Below, piece by piece: positions 53,193 to 61,661 of a stretch of 64,000 nt of DNA. Made by a program: the position numbers and the translations under genes. This stretch comes from JBBQFI01 sp038237805 (GTDB lineage Bacteria; Verrucomicrobiota; Verrucomicrobiia; Chthoniobacterales; UBA10450), in assembly GCA_038237805.1 (NCBI GenBank), contig JBBRYI010000011.1:1-64000 (forward strand), read 5' to 3'. The notes beneath the pieces were generated by a model, which worked only from the letters and a program-made list of their open reading frames with translations, was not told where the DNA came from and ran no database searches. The first letter of the stretch is position 1. Every line of letters begins with the position of its first letter.

Positions 53193-56100
53193 ATGAACGA
53201 ACATTCCTGGCGTGAGTTAGTGGGCGAAGAACGGGCGGTCGGTTTTGATCAAGTCGCGATTGGCGTCGCGTCTTCCGACACGATGCGTTCGTGGAGCAAA
53301 GGCGAAGTCAAGAATCCGGAGACGATCAATTATCGAACGTTCAAACCGGAAAAGGGCGGCCTTTTCTGCGAACGAATTTTCGGTCCGACGCGCGATTGGG
53401 AATGCTCGTGCGGAAAATACAAACGCATCAAGCATAAGGGCGTGATTTGCGATCGCTGCGGTGTGGAAGTCACACTGGCGCGGGTCCGTCGCGAACGCAT
53501 GGGACATATCGAACTGGCAGTCCCGGTTTCGCACATTTGGTTTTATAAGTGCATGCCATCGCGCCTTGGTCTCATGCTCGACATGAGCGCGCGACAACTT
53601 GAGCGCGTCATCTATTACGAGGACTACATCGTCATTGATCCCGGCAAGACGCCCCTGACGAAAACGCAGCTCCTGAACGAAGCCGAATATCGCGAAGCGC
53701 AGGAGCAATACGGCGAAAATTTTGTTGCCGGAATGGGCGCGGAAGCGGTGAAGAAGCTTCTCGCCGAAGTCGATTTGCACAAGCTGAACAAAGAGCTCGA
53801 AGTGGCGATGGGAAACACCAAGAGCAAACAGATTCGCAAGAAACTGGCGAAACGATTGAAGCTCGTGCAAGGATTTGCCTCGTCGCATGCGCGACCCGAT
53901 TGGATGGTTCTCGATGTTCTGCCGGTCATTCCGCCGGATTTGCGTCCGCTCGTGCCGCTGGAAGGCGGGCGTTTTGCGACTTCGGATCTGAACGATCTCT
54001 ATCGTCGAGTCATCAATCGCAACAATCGTCTCAAAAATTTACTCCAACTCAAAACGCCGGACGTAATTATTCGTAACGAGAAACGCATGTTGCAGGAAGC
54101 GGTTGATGCGTTGTTCGATAACGGGCGCCATGGCCGCTCGGTCACGGGCGCGGGCAATCGTCCGCTGAAATCGCTCAGCGATATGTTGAAGGGCAAGGGC
54201 GGACGTTTCCGTCAGAACTTGTTAGGCAAACGCGTCGACTATTCCGGCCGCTCTGTCATCGTCATCGGTCCGGAGTTGAAACTGAATCAGTGCGGGTTGC
54301 CGAAGAAAATGGCACTCGTGCTCTTCGAGCCATTCATCATTCGTCGTCTAAAAGATCTTGGCTACGTGCACACGGTACGCAGCGCGAAAAAGATGATCGA
54401 GCGTCAAACGCCCGAAGTTTGGGATATTCTTGAAGAAGTGACGAAGGGGCATCCGGTGCTGCTGAATCGCGCGCCGACGCTGCATCGTCTTTCCATCCAG
54501 GCTTTCGAACCGCAATTGATCGAAGGCGAAGCGATCAGGATTCATCCGCTCGTTTGCACCGCCTACAACGCGGACTTCGACGGTGACCAGATGGCGGTGC
54601 ACGTTCCGCTTTCGGTCGAAGCGCAAATGGAAGCGCGCATGCTGATGCTTGCGCCGAATAATATTTTTTCGCCCTCGAGTGGCAAACCGATCACGACGCC
54701 GTCGCAAGACATCACGCTGGGATGTTATTATCTGACGCAGAATCCGCGACGTGCGGCAGGGGCCTCGGCCGAGACACGTCTTCCGCTCTTCGCGAACGCG
54801 ACCGAAGTGGAGTTTGCGATGGTTGATGGCGCGGTCAAAACGCACGATCGCATCCGATTTAAGAATCCGGATGTTGGCGAACAGACAATTTACGGCGATC
54901 CAAACACTCGCGTCATCGAAACGACGGCCGGCCGGGTCATCTTCAATGAAATCTGGCCGAAGAAGCTCGGATTTTTTAACAAGGCCGCCGGCAAGAAACA
55001 GCTCAGCGATATCATCTGGCGCTGCTATCAGGTCGCTGGACAGGACGGAACGGTCGAAACTCTCGATCGGTTGAAAGAACTTGGATTCGCAGAGGCGACG
55101 AAGGCGGGAATTTCGATCGGAATTTCCGATATGATCATTCCGAAGGAAAAAGAAACCGAGCTCGCGAATGCCTACAAGCAGATCAAACAAGTCGAGCAGC
55201 AGTATCGCAAAGGCATCATCACTGATGGCGAGCGCTATAATAAGATCGTCGACATTTGGACACACGCTGGCGATGAAATTTCGAGCGTCATGTTTCGCAC
55301 CCTCGAACACAATGAGGGTCGCAAGGAATTGAATCCGGTCTACCTCATGGTGGACTCAGGCGCGCGTGGCAACCGGCAGCAAGTGCGTCAGCTCGCGGGT
55401 ATGCGTGGTCTCATGGCCAAGCCATCCGGCGAAATTATCGAGCGACCGATCACCTCGAATTTCCGCGAAGGTTTGACCGTGCTCGAGTACTTCATCTCCA
55501 CGCACGGTGCGCGCAAAGGTTTAGCCGACACGGCGCTCAAAACGGCGGACTCCGGTTATCTGACGCGCAAACTGGTTGATGCTTCGCAGGACGTGATCAT
55601 CAACGAACAAGATTGCGGGACGGTGAACGGGATTGTGGTTCGATCAATTTACGAGGGTGACGAAGAAGTCGTCGATCTTGCGACCCGAATCGTTGGACGA
55701 GTGAGCTGCGAAACGGTGGTCGATCCAGTCGAAAAGAAGAAGAAGCTCGTTAAAGCCAATCAATTGATCGACGAGAAAATTGCGGCCGACTTGATGCGTA
55801 TTGGCGTCGAGAGTTTGAAGATTCGTTCCGTCTTGACCTGCGAGTGTGGACGTGGCGTCTGCGCGCTTTGTTACGGGCGCAACCTTGCCACCGGGCAGTT
55901 TGTAAAGCTCGGGGAGGCTGTGGGTATTATCGCGGCGCAATCGATCGGTGAGCCAGGCACGCAATTAACGATGCGGACATTTCACATTGGTGGCACCGCA
56001 AGTCAGACCTTTAAGCAGCCGATCATCAAAGCGAAAAATGATGGCGAAATTCGATTTAACGATCTGCGCACCGTGCAAGCGCTCGACGGGAGTTGGATTG

Positions 56101-57317
56101 TTTTGAATAAGAACGGTTCCGTCAGCGTGCACAACGCAGATGGCCGCGAGCTCGATCGCTACAATGTCGTCATCGGTTCAGTGATTTCGAAAGCCGAAGG
56201 CGCAACCGTGAAAAAAGGGGAAACCTTCGTGCAGTGGGATCCGTACAACGTTCCGATTCTGACGGACAAGGCGGGCAAGGTGGAATTCCGCGACATGATC
56301 GCCGGCGTCACAATTAAACGCGACGTCGATGAAGCGACCGGTTTGATGGGAACGGTCATCATCGAGCACAAGGAGGATTTGCATCCGCAGATTGTAATCG
56401 TTGGCGACAAACATGAAGTGGTTGCGAGTTATTCTATTCCGGCTGGTGCCCACGTGGTGGTTGAGCAGGGAGTAAAAGTGCGCGCCGGCGCGTTGCTCGC
56501 CAAAACCCCGCGCAAAGTGGCAAAAACCAAGGATATTACCGGTGGTTTGCCGCGCGTGGCGGAGTTATTTGAGGCGCGTCGACCAAAAGATGCCGCGGAG
56601 ATCGCTAAGATTGACGGCACCGTTGAAATGGGCGGCACTGTGCGCGGTAAGCGCAAGCTGATTCTGAAGGACGTTGAAACAGGAGCGGAAGAAGAACATC
56701 TCATTCCGCTGACGAAACACATCATCGTTTTCAAGGGCGACTTCGTGAAAAAAGGTCAGCAGTTAACGGAAGGCCCAGTCGTGCCGCACGAAATTCTCGA
56801 AGTGTGCGGCCCGCAGGATTTGCAGGAGCATCTGGTTAACGAGGTGCAGGAAGTTTATCGCCTCCAGGGTGTCGAGATTAACGATAAACATATCGAGATC
56901 ATCGTGCGCCAGATGTTGCGCAAGGTAAAGATTACCGATCCGGGCGACACGTCATTGCTCTGGGGCGATCAGGTTGATCGTCTGGATTTTGAAGCGGAGA
57001 ATAACCGCGTGGTCGAACAAGGCGGTAAGCCTGCCGAAGCCACGCCGGTGTTGCTCGGCATCACGAAGGCATCGCTGGAAACCGATAGCTTCATCTCCGC
57101 AGCTTCCTTCCAGGATACGACTCGTGTCCTCACCGAAGCGGCGACTCTTGGCAAGGTTGATCGCCTGCGCGGATTCAAAGAGAACGTAATCATGGGTCAC
57201 CTGATCCCGGCGGGAACCGGTTTCCCGCAGCATCGCGAGATCAAACTCGTGGAGCTAGGGGAACAGGTCGGAGCTCCGCTAATGGAAGAACCTGAGGCGC
57301 AGCCTGCGGCTGGTTAG
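53193..57317 (+). CDS. rpoC: RNA polymerase beta' subunit
   Basis: 1374 residues. The N-terminal zinc site Cys-Ser-Cys-Gly…Cys-Asp-Arg-Cys is present, as is the catalytic Asn-Ala-Asp-Phe-Asp-Gly-Asp-Gln-Met binding Mg. The second zinc site is Cys-Glu-Cys-Gly-Arg-Gly-Val-Cys-Ala-Leu-Cys-Tyr-Gly. The trigger-loop region 'EPGTQLTMRTFHIGG' follows, and the C-terminus holds 'FISAASFQDTTRVLTEAA'. No unusual insertion is seen. Terminated by the hairpin at 57359-57400. Confidence 0.98.
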   Translation: MNEHSWRELVGEERAVGFDQVAIGVASSDTMRSWSKGEVKNPETINYRTFKPEKGGLFCERIFGPTRDWECSCGKYKRIKHKGVICDRCGVEVTLARVRRERMGHIELAVPVSHIWFYKCMPSRLGLMLDMSARQLERVIYYEDYIVIDPGKTPLTKTQLLNEAEYREAQEQYGENFVAGMGAEAVKKLLAEVDLHKLNKELEVAMGNTKSKQIRKKLAKRLKLVQGFASSHARPDWMVLDVLPVIPPDLRPLVPLEGGRFATSDLNDLYRRVINRNNRLKNLLQLKTPDVIIRNEKRMLQEAVDALFDNGRHGRSVTGAGNRPLKSLSDMLKGKGGRFRQNLLGKRVDYSGRSVIVIGPELKLNQCGLPKKMALVLFEPFIIRRLKDLGYVHTVRSAKKMIERQTPEVWDILEEVTKGHPVLLNRAPTLHRLSIQAFEPQLIEGEAIRIHPLVCTAYNADFDGDQMAVHVPLSVEAQMEARMLMLAPNNIFSPSSGKPITTPSQDITLGCYYLTQNPRRAAGASAETRLPLFANATEVEFAMVDGAVKTHDRIRFKNPDVGEQTIYGDPNTRVIETTAGRVIFNEIWPKKLGFFNKAAGKKQLSDIIWRCYQVAGQDGTVETLDRLKELGFAEATKAGISIGISDMIIPKEKETELANAYKQIKQVEQQYRKGIITDGERYNKIVDIWTHAGDEISSVMFRTLEHNEGRKELNPVYLMVDSGARGNRQQVRQLAGMRGLMAKPSGEIIERPITSNFREGLTVLEYFISTHGARKGLADTALKTADSGYLTRKLVDASQDVIINEQDCGTVNGIVVRSIYEGDEEVVDLATRIVGRVSCETVVDPVEKKKKLVKANQLIDEKIAADLMRIGVESLKIRSVLTCECGRGVCALCYGRNLATGQFVKLGEAVGIIAAQSIGEPGTQLTMRTFHIGGTASQTFKQPIIKAKNDGEIRFNDLRTVQALDGSWIVLNKNGSVSVHNADGRELDRYNVVIGSVISKAEGATVKKGETFVQWDPYNVPILTDKAGKVEFRDMIAGVTIKRDVDEATGLMGTVIIEHKEDLHPQIVIVGDKHEVVASYSIPAGAHVVVEQGVKVRAGALLAKTPRKVAKTKDITGGLPRVAELFEARRPKDAAEIAKIDGTVEMGGTVRGKRKLILKDVETGAEEEHLIPLTKHIIVFKGDFVKKGQQLTEGPVVPHEILEVCGPQDLQEHLVNEVQEVYRLQGVEINDKHIEIIVRQMLRKVKITDPGDTSLLWGDQVDRLDFEAENNRVVEQGGKPAEATPVLLGITKASLETDSFISAASFQDTTRVLTEAATLGKVDRLRGFKENVIMGHLIPAGTGFPQHREIKLVELGEQVGAPLMEEPEAQPAAG

Positions 57318-57327
57318 GTGACTCCGC

Positions 57328-57348
57328 CTGCCGCCGAGACGGCGGCAG
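57328..57348. repeat. GC-rich palindrome after rpoC
   Basis: CTGCCGCC and GGCGGCAG pair around a 5-nt loop just after the rpoC stop. It may assist transcript ending with the stronger hairpin downstream. Confidence 0.5.
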
Positions 57349-57358
57349 TTACAAACGA

Positions 57359-57400
57359 AATGACGAATCGGCGAAAGCTGATTCGTCATTCGTGTTTTTT
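57359..57400 (+). terminator. Rho-independent terminator of the rpoBC operon
   Basis: AATGACGAATC and GATTCGTCATT form an 11-bp perfect stem with a ~10-nt loop, then CGTG and six T residues. It lies 42 nt after the rpoC stop and 17 nt before the adenosyltransferase gene start. Confidence 0.85.
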
Positions 57401-57416
57401 GAGCGATAACTGTCGC

Positions 57417-57989
57417 ATGTCGATCGCTACAAAAACGGGCGACCAGGGTGAGACGTCGTTGATGTACGGACGTCGCGTGTCGAAAAGCGATGCTCGAGTC
57501 GATGCCTACGGCTGCGTCGACGAGCTCAATGCCGCCCTTGGCCTGGCGCGCGTGACGGCATCCAATCCGTTTGTGACCGAGCAGATTTACGCGGCGCAGA
57601 AGGAATTGATCGTCGTGATGGGGGAACTCGCGACTGCGCCTGCGGACATCCCTCGTTATAATAAAGATGGATTCAGCCTAACGAGTTCAGCGATGGTCGA
57701 TCGTCTTACTTCGGTGATCGAGGAACTGGAGAAGGACAAGCTGCTTCACTTCAAGGATTGGGCGATTCCGGGTAGCACGCCTGCCTCCGCTGCGCTCGAT
57801 GTGGCTCGAACAGCATGTCGCCGCGCCGAGCGTCGAATCGCGACATTTGCGCAAGAAGCAAAAGATCTCAATGAACAGATTCTGCGTTATTTAAATCGTC
57901 TCTCGGATCTTTGCTGGCTTCTGGAGCGTTACGTCGAGAAAGAAAGCGGTTCCAGCCGTAGTCAACAGTCACTGGCTGCTCAACGCTGA
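57417..57989 (+). CDS. Cob(I)alamin adenosyltransferase, PduO/MMAB type
   Basis: 190 residues from the ATG at 57417. The open frame extends to 57318 but runs through the rpoC terminator. 'TKTGDQGETSLMYGRRV' (ATP-binding) is N-terminal, 'VDAYGCVDELNAALGLAR' follows, and 'ARTACRRAERRI' carries the catalytic Arg region. It makes adenosylcobalamin. No other cobalamin gene is near. A GCCTAACGA word is at 57676. Confidence 0.93.
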   Translation: MSIATKTGDQGETSLMYGRRVSKSDARVDAYGCVDELNAALGLARVTASNPFVTEQIYAAQKELIVVMGELATAPADIPRYNKDGFSLTSSAMVDRLTSVIEELEKDKLLHFKDWAIPGSTPASAALDVARTACRRAERRIATFAQEAKDLNEQILRYLNRLSDLCWLLERYVEKESGSSRSQQSLAAQR

Positions 57990-58046
57990 AACGAAACCGC
58001 CGGCACCCGTTGCGAGCTGCCGGCGGTAAATCGTGTCTCGACTGAA

Positions 58047-61000
58047 CTAGGGCATGGGAGTGAACGCCGTGCCCGACTGAACTTTTACAACCGACACATC
58101 CGTGCTGTTGACCACTCCGTTCTCGTTAATGTCAGTGCGGAAGTTGTTCTGACTCGCAGCAGTTCCGCTTTGCGCTTTTGTCTGGCTAATGTCGGTGCTG
58201 TTAGTACTTGCGTTGGACGTCGTGTCTCCGAGGAGGACGCCCATCTTGACCGAGACGTTACCGGTGGTTGTGCCATCGCTTACGCTAAAGAGCGTAATCG
58301 TGATCTGTTGAGCGTTCGCTACGGCGGTCAAGTCAACGGTCACGACCGCGCCGTTGACGGTAACATTGCTCACCGTTCCTGTTCCCGATGTTACTTGAGC
58401 CTTAGGATTGCCATTTACGGTGACGGGAGAGCCGAAGCTGATCACCACTTTGAAGTCACCATTTGGACCTCCGCTACGGCATTCGATGCCAACACCCGGC
58501 GGAGGCGTAGGTGGAACCAATAAGTTGACGTCAAAGTTTCCCACGCCCGTGTGAGTTTTACGCGAAACGGCGCCGACCGGTAATATTCCGCTCGGCAGAC
58601 AGGTGCGCACTATCGGGTTGGTCTTCACCACCGGGCCGCCCGTTTGCCGTGTATATTCAGCACGTGTGGCTTGCCCTGCGTTATCGGCAAAGATGATGTT
58701 GGCAAGTCCATCGGGGCCGATGGAAACTTCCATGAAATCGAGCAACGAGCGGTCGGAGCTACCGAGAAGCCCGCCGGTGCTGATCTGGCCGTTATGTATA
58801 ATGTTACTGGGATTCGGCTGCACCACCGTAAACACCGGTTCGCGACTGTTCGCATTTAGCGACTGAGCGAAGTAGAGCGTCCAGGGTGGGTTGCCCGTGA
58901 TCGTGTTCGGATCGCCGACAGCGGTGGTCTTGTACCAAATGATATCCACGCGGCCATTGTCGCCGGCAGCAACCCATGGAAAAACTGCCGTCTCGTCCGC
59001 GGCCATAGAGCCAGAGCTGACGGGGAATGGGCCGTAGAAAGTCTTTCCGTGATCATGAGACGCTGCGAACCATATGCTGAACTCATTTGTTCGAGCGTTG
59101 ATGCCGCTCCATGCGACATAGACATTCCCAGCCGAATCGATGTCGCCCGCCGGGAAAATATTCGCATTGTTCGCGCCGAAGGTTTGCGCGCCAGCAGGTG
59201 GCGCCGGCGTTGTCGGCGAGTCGTAAGCGCCCTTAAAGACTGGGTGATTTTCGAATGCACCAGGAGGCAAGCCTGCTGCTGCTGGGGGCGGGCCATCCGC
59301 TTCCCAGACATTGAGCAATTTTCCAAACGGAGGATTAGCCGCGTTCGTGGTTGGCACCGATGCGTTGAACAGTCCGTAGACTCTGTGCGTAGTTTTATCG
59401 ACAAAGGTCGGCCCGGGATTCGTGTTCGGAACGGTGGTAATCAACTCGGGATCAGACAAGGCACCCATCCCTGATTGTGTCGCCCACGTTGTGTCGTTGA
59501 CCATCGCAGACATGCGCATAATCTCGCTGCTGAACTCGTGATCCCATTCATAGAGGACCTGATCAGTAGCGGTGGGAGCTCCCTTATCGACAGAGAGCCA
59601 CTGGCGGTCGGAGGAAACGCCAGTATCTCCGCCTGCCCCTCCCGGTCCGGGCTTAATCCATACTGGATTATGGTCACTAGCTGATATCTCCGCGTTCGAT
59701 TTACGGATGTGCACTGTGGAGATGCCAAGATCGGCAAAGTACACTTGATCTGGACGCATCCCATCAGGCCGTGGGAAAGTAATGATATCTTCGTCGCCGC
59801 CGGTAAGCGTGGCCTCATCGGAGACTGGATTTGTTGGCGGCAGAAAGCTGGCGCCATTGTTTACTGATTTCCAGACCCAAGGGTTACCTGGCGCGGTGAC
59901 GTAGATGCAGTTGAACGAATCCACCCAAATGCTGGGCTCTGCGCCGGGAGAACCTACTGGAATGTTGGCTGAAAATGTAGCGGGAGCAGGAGCCGCAGGC
60001 GGCGCATAGGCGCTCGTGCCGCCGTTTTGTTTCGTGTACCACGCATTGGTAACGCAGTCAGCGGCCGAACAGTCGTCGATGGAGTTGGAGTAAGCAATGT
60101 TCGCGTTCCCGCTGGGGTCGAGAGCCATAGTGAAGTATTCCAGCATGTCGCGAGTCCCGGCCGCACAACCGAGGCCATTAAAGCAGATGGACTTGTCATG
60201 CACTCTGTTCGGAGTCGCCTGAGCCTGATTAAAAACCGGTGAGCCCGAAAGAGCATTGGTTGTCTGTGAGAAGAAGATAAACCAGTTGCTCGTAACATCT
60301 GGATTGGCCGCGGCCGTACCGATCCAAGTGACATCTACGATACCGGGGCTGCCGGCTACGATCCATGGCTGAATAGCCGTAGTCGTGTTTCCGCTACCGC
60401 TGTCAACCTGCACTGCCGGTAGCCAGGTTGGCGCAGCCGCACCGGGATTAGTTGTACTAGTGAGAAAGATATGAGCAGCTCGCGTTGCAGTCGCGATGCG
60501 CCCGAAGGCGAGATGGAGATTTCCTCCGCGATCAATGGCCAGGATTGGAAAAACTGCTCGGTTATCGGTTCCCGCCGGACCAGTGTAGGCCGTCGTTGTA
60601 ACCCAGGTTGCGCCGCCATCGGTCGAGCGGGATAGGTTAATTACGTTCGAGCCCGAATTAGGGATGTACGCCGTGTAAAGATTCCCATTATACGGGTCAA
60701 CGACGAGATTGCCTTCCACGTCGACCGAATTGAGCGTGGTGGTGGGGGTGATCTCAACGGGAGCTGAGAAGGTCTTTCCACCGTCTGTTGACTTATCGAA
60801 GAACAGCCCGATGCCCCCGGGAGGATTGGTGACCGAGGTCGTAGCCCAGGTCATATTAATAGTTTGAGGGCCGTAAGCGGCGACCCACTGGCGATCGTCC
60901 GAAGGAAGGCCAGCGGCAGCTGGATGCACTTCCCACTTTTGTCCCGGCTGGATGCCGCCAGTGCCACCGTCGTATGAAGTGGACAACGTTACATTGCCAA

Positions 61001-61496
61001 GCCAAAGACTCGAGACGTAGAGGAAGCCGCCCGGAGAAACATCGATCTGATCGTCGCCGCCGCCCAGACCGGCGCACTGCGGAATGCTGGGACATTTATC
61101 CTGCGCTCCGTCGGGTTGTCCAAGAAAAACGAAGCTCGTACCATTATTGTTCGATTTCCAAAGATCGACGCCGCCGGGCACGCCTTGGATCGCCGTTACG
61201 TAAATATTGCCGAAGTTGTCGACTTTGATTTCCGGCTCGCCTCCTTGTTGAAAAAAGATCGGTGACCGCGGGCGCACCATCTCTACTGGAGCGGCGAACG
61301 TAGCTGCTGTCGGTGCGCTTACGTTGTGGGTAGCAGTTCGTTCTGTCGGCCCAGATTTCGGCTGTTGCACTTTTGCCGTTGCAATCTTTACCGAGGGTGA
61401 AGCGTTGAGCAGGAGCAACCCCGCAAAGCTGAGAATGGTTGTGAGCGCTGTGAGAATTAACCAGCCCCATTTCGAATTAGTGACTAACGTGCGCAT
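58047..61496 (-). CDS. Second giant secreted protein: BNR repeats and dockerin-like C-terminus
   Basis: 1149 residues from ATG 61496, with a GAAAGG 8 nt upstream. One N-terminal membrane/signal helix (about 13-34) is followed by two large propeller-like regions containing Asp-box motifs such as Ser-Thr-Asp-Gly-Gly-Ala-Thr-Trp. No FnIII domain was seen, unlike the 4100 protein. The C-terminal module begins near 975 at Ser-Arg-Lys-Thr-His-Thr-Gly-Val-Gly, and two dockerin-type loops (Gly-Asp-Thr-Thr-Ser-Asn-Ala and Asn-Ser-Thr-Asp) end it. Those last ~190 residues match the 4100-7177 protein closely. Probably exported or cell-surface; the substrate is unknown. Confidence 0.88.
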   Translation of the reverse strand: MRTLVTNSKWGWLILTALTTILSFAGLLLLNASPSVKIATAKVQQPKSGPTERTATHNVSAPTAATFAAPVEMVRPRSPIFFQQGGEPEIKVDNFGNIYVTAIQGVPGGVDLWKSNNNGTSFVFLGQPDGAQDKCPSIPQCAGLGGGDDQIDVSPGGFLYVSSLWLGNVTLSTSYDGGTGGIQPGQKWEVHPAAAGLPSDDRQWVAAYGPQTINMTWATTSVTNPPGGIGLFFDKSTDGGKTFSAPVEITPTTTLNSVDVEGNLVVDPYNGNLYTAYIPNSGSNVINLSRSTDGGATWVTTTAYTGPAGTDNRAVFPILAIDRGGNLHLAFGRIATATRAAHIFLTSTTNPGAAAPTWLPAVQVDSGSGNTTTAIQPWIVAGSPGIVDVTWIGTAAANPDVTSNWFIFFSQTTNALSGSPVFNQAQATPNRVHDKSICFNGLGCAAGTRDMLEYFTMALDPSGNANIAYSNSIDDCSAADCVTNAWYTKQNGGTSAYAPPAAPAPATFSANIPVGSPGAEPSIWVDSFNCIYVTAPGNPWVWKSVNNGASFLPPTNPVSDEATLTGGDEDIITFPRPDGMRPDQVYFADLGISTVHIRKSNAEISASDHNPVWIKPGPGGAGGDTGVSSDRQWLSVDKGAPTATDQVLYEWDHEFSSEIMRMSAMVNDTTWATQSGMGALSDPELITTVPNTNPGPTFVDKTTHRVYGLFNASVPTTNAANPPFGKLLNVWEADGPPPAAAGLPPGAFENHPVFKGAYDSPTTPAPPAGAQTFGANNANIFPAGDIDSAGNVYVAWSGINARTNEFSIWFAASHDHGKTFYGPFPVSSGSMAADETAVFPWVAAGDNGRVDIIWYKTTAVGDPNTITGNPPWTLYFAQSLNANSREPVFTVVQPNPSNIIHNGQISTGGLLGSSDRSLLDFMEVSIGPDGLANIIFADNAGQATRAEYTRQTGGPVVKTNPIVRTCLPSGILPVGAVSRKTHTGVGNFDVNLLVPPTPPPGVGIECRSGGPNGDFKVVISFGSPVTVNGNPKAQVTSGTGTVSNVTVNGAVVTVDLTAVANAQQITITLFSVSDGTTTGNVSVKMGVLLGDTTSNASTNSTDISQTKAQSGTAASQNNFRTDINENGVVNSTDVSVVKVQSGTAFTPMP

Positions 61497-61661
61497 AAGA
61501 GACCTTTCGTTTTTCCGCAAAATTGATACTTCGCATGCCGTTATGACATGGCCGGTCTCAACCCGCCATGAGAATTTAATTACAATGTGGTAATGTACGC
61601 ACAGTCGCGCGCGCCGCGTACGCCATCCGGCACTGTTCGATCACAACTTGCCTAACGAGAA

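Larger units (their letters stand above)
2703..61658. repeat. Over-represented 9-mer TCGTTAGGC (signature word, about 21 copies)
   Basis: Exact copies as TCGTTAGGC begin at 2703, 9511, 12080, 13535, 14185, 15957, 18325, 19372, 39387, 43421, 44308 and 53099. As the complement GCCTAACGA they begin at 2948, 16866, 20429, 31364, 38638, 39461, 45202, 57676 and 61650. The preceding base is C or T in 19 of 21. Near matches include CCGTTAGGC at 4781 and 52544. The word is inside genes and at gene ends, on both strands equally. It is not a tandem repeat; this entry spans the full range of a scattered set. The count was made by eye and may miss some. Confidence 0.85.

Noticed and set aside
54348..55310. 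320-codon open frame antisense to rpoC
   Set aside because: It is fully inside the conserved rpoC gene and mirrors its codons; no family match or own signals.
57318..57416. N-terminal extension of the cobalamin adenosyltransferase
   Set aside because: It overlaps the rpoC terminator hairpin and has no family similarity.
2703..61658. Chi- or KOPS-like polar explanation of the TCGTTAGGC word
   Set aside because: Copies are split 12 to 9 between strands with no local polarity, unlike those motifs. A single window cannot test replichore bias fully.
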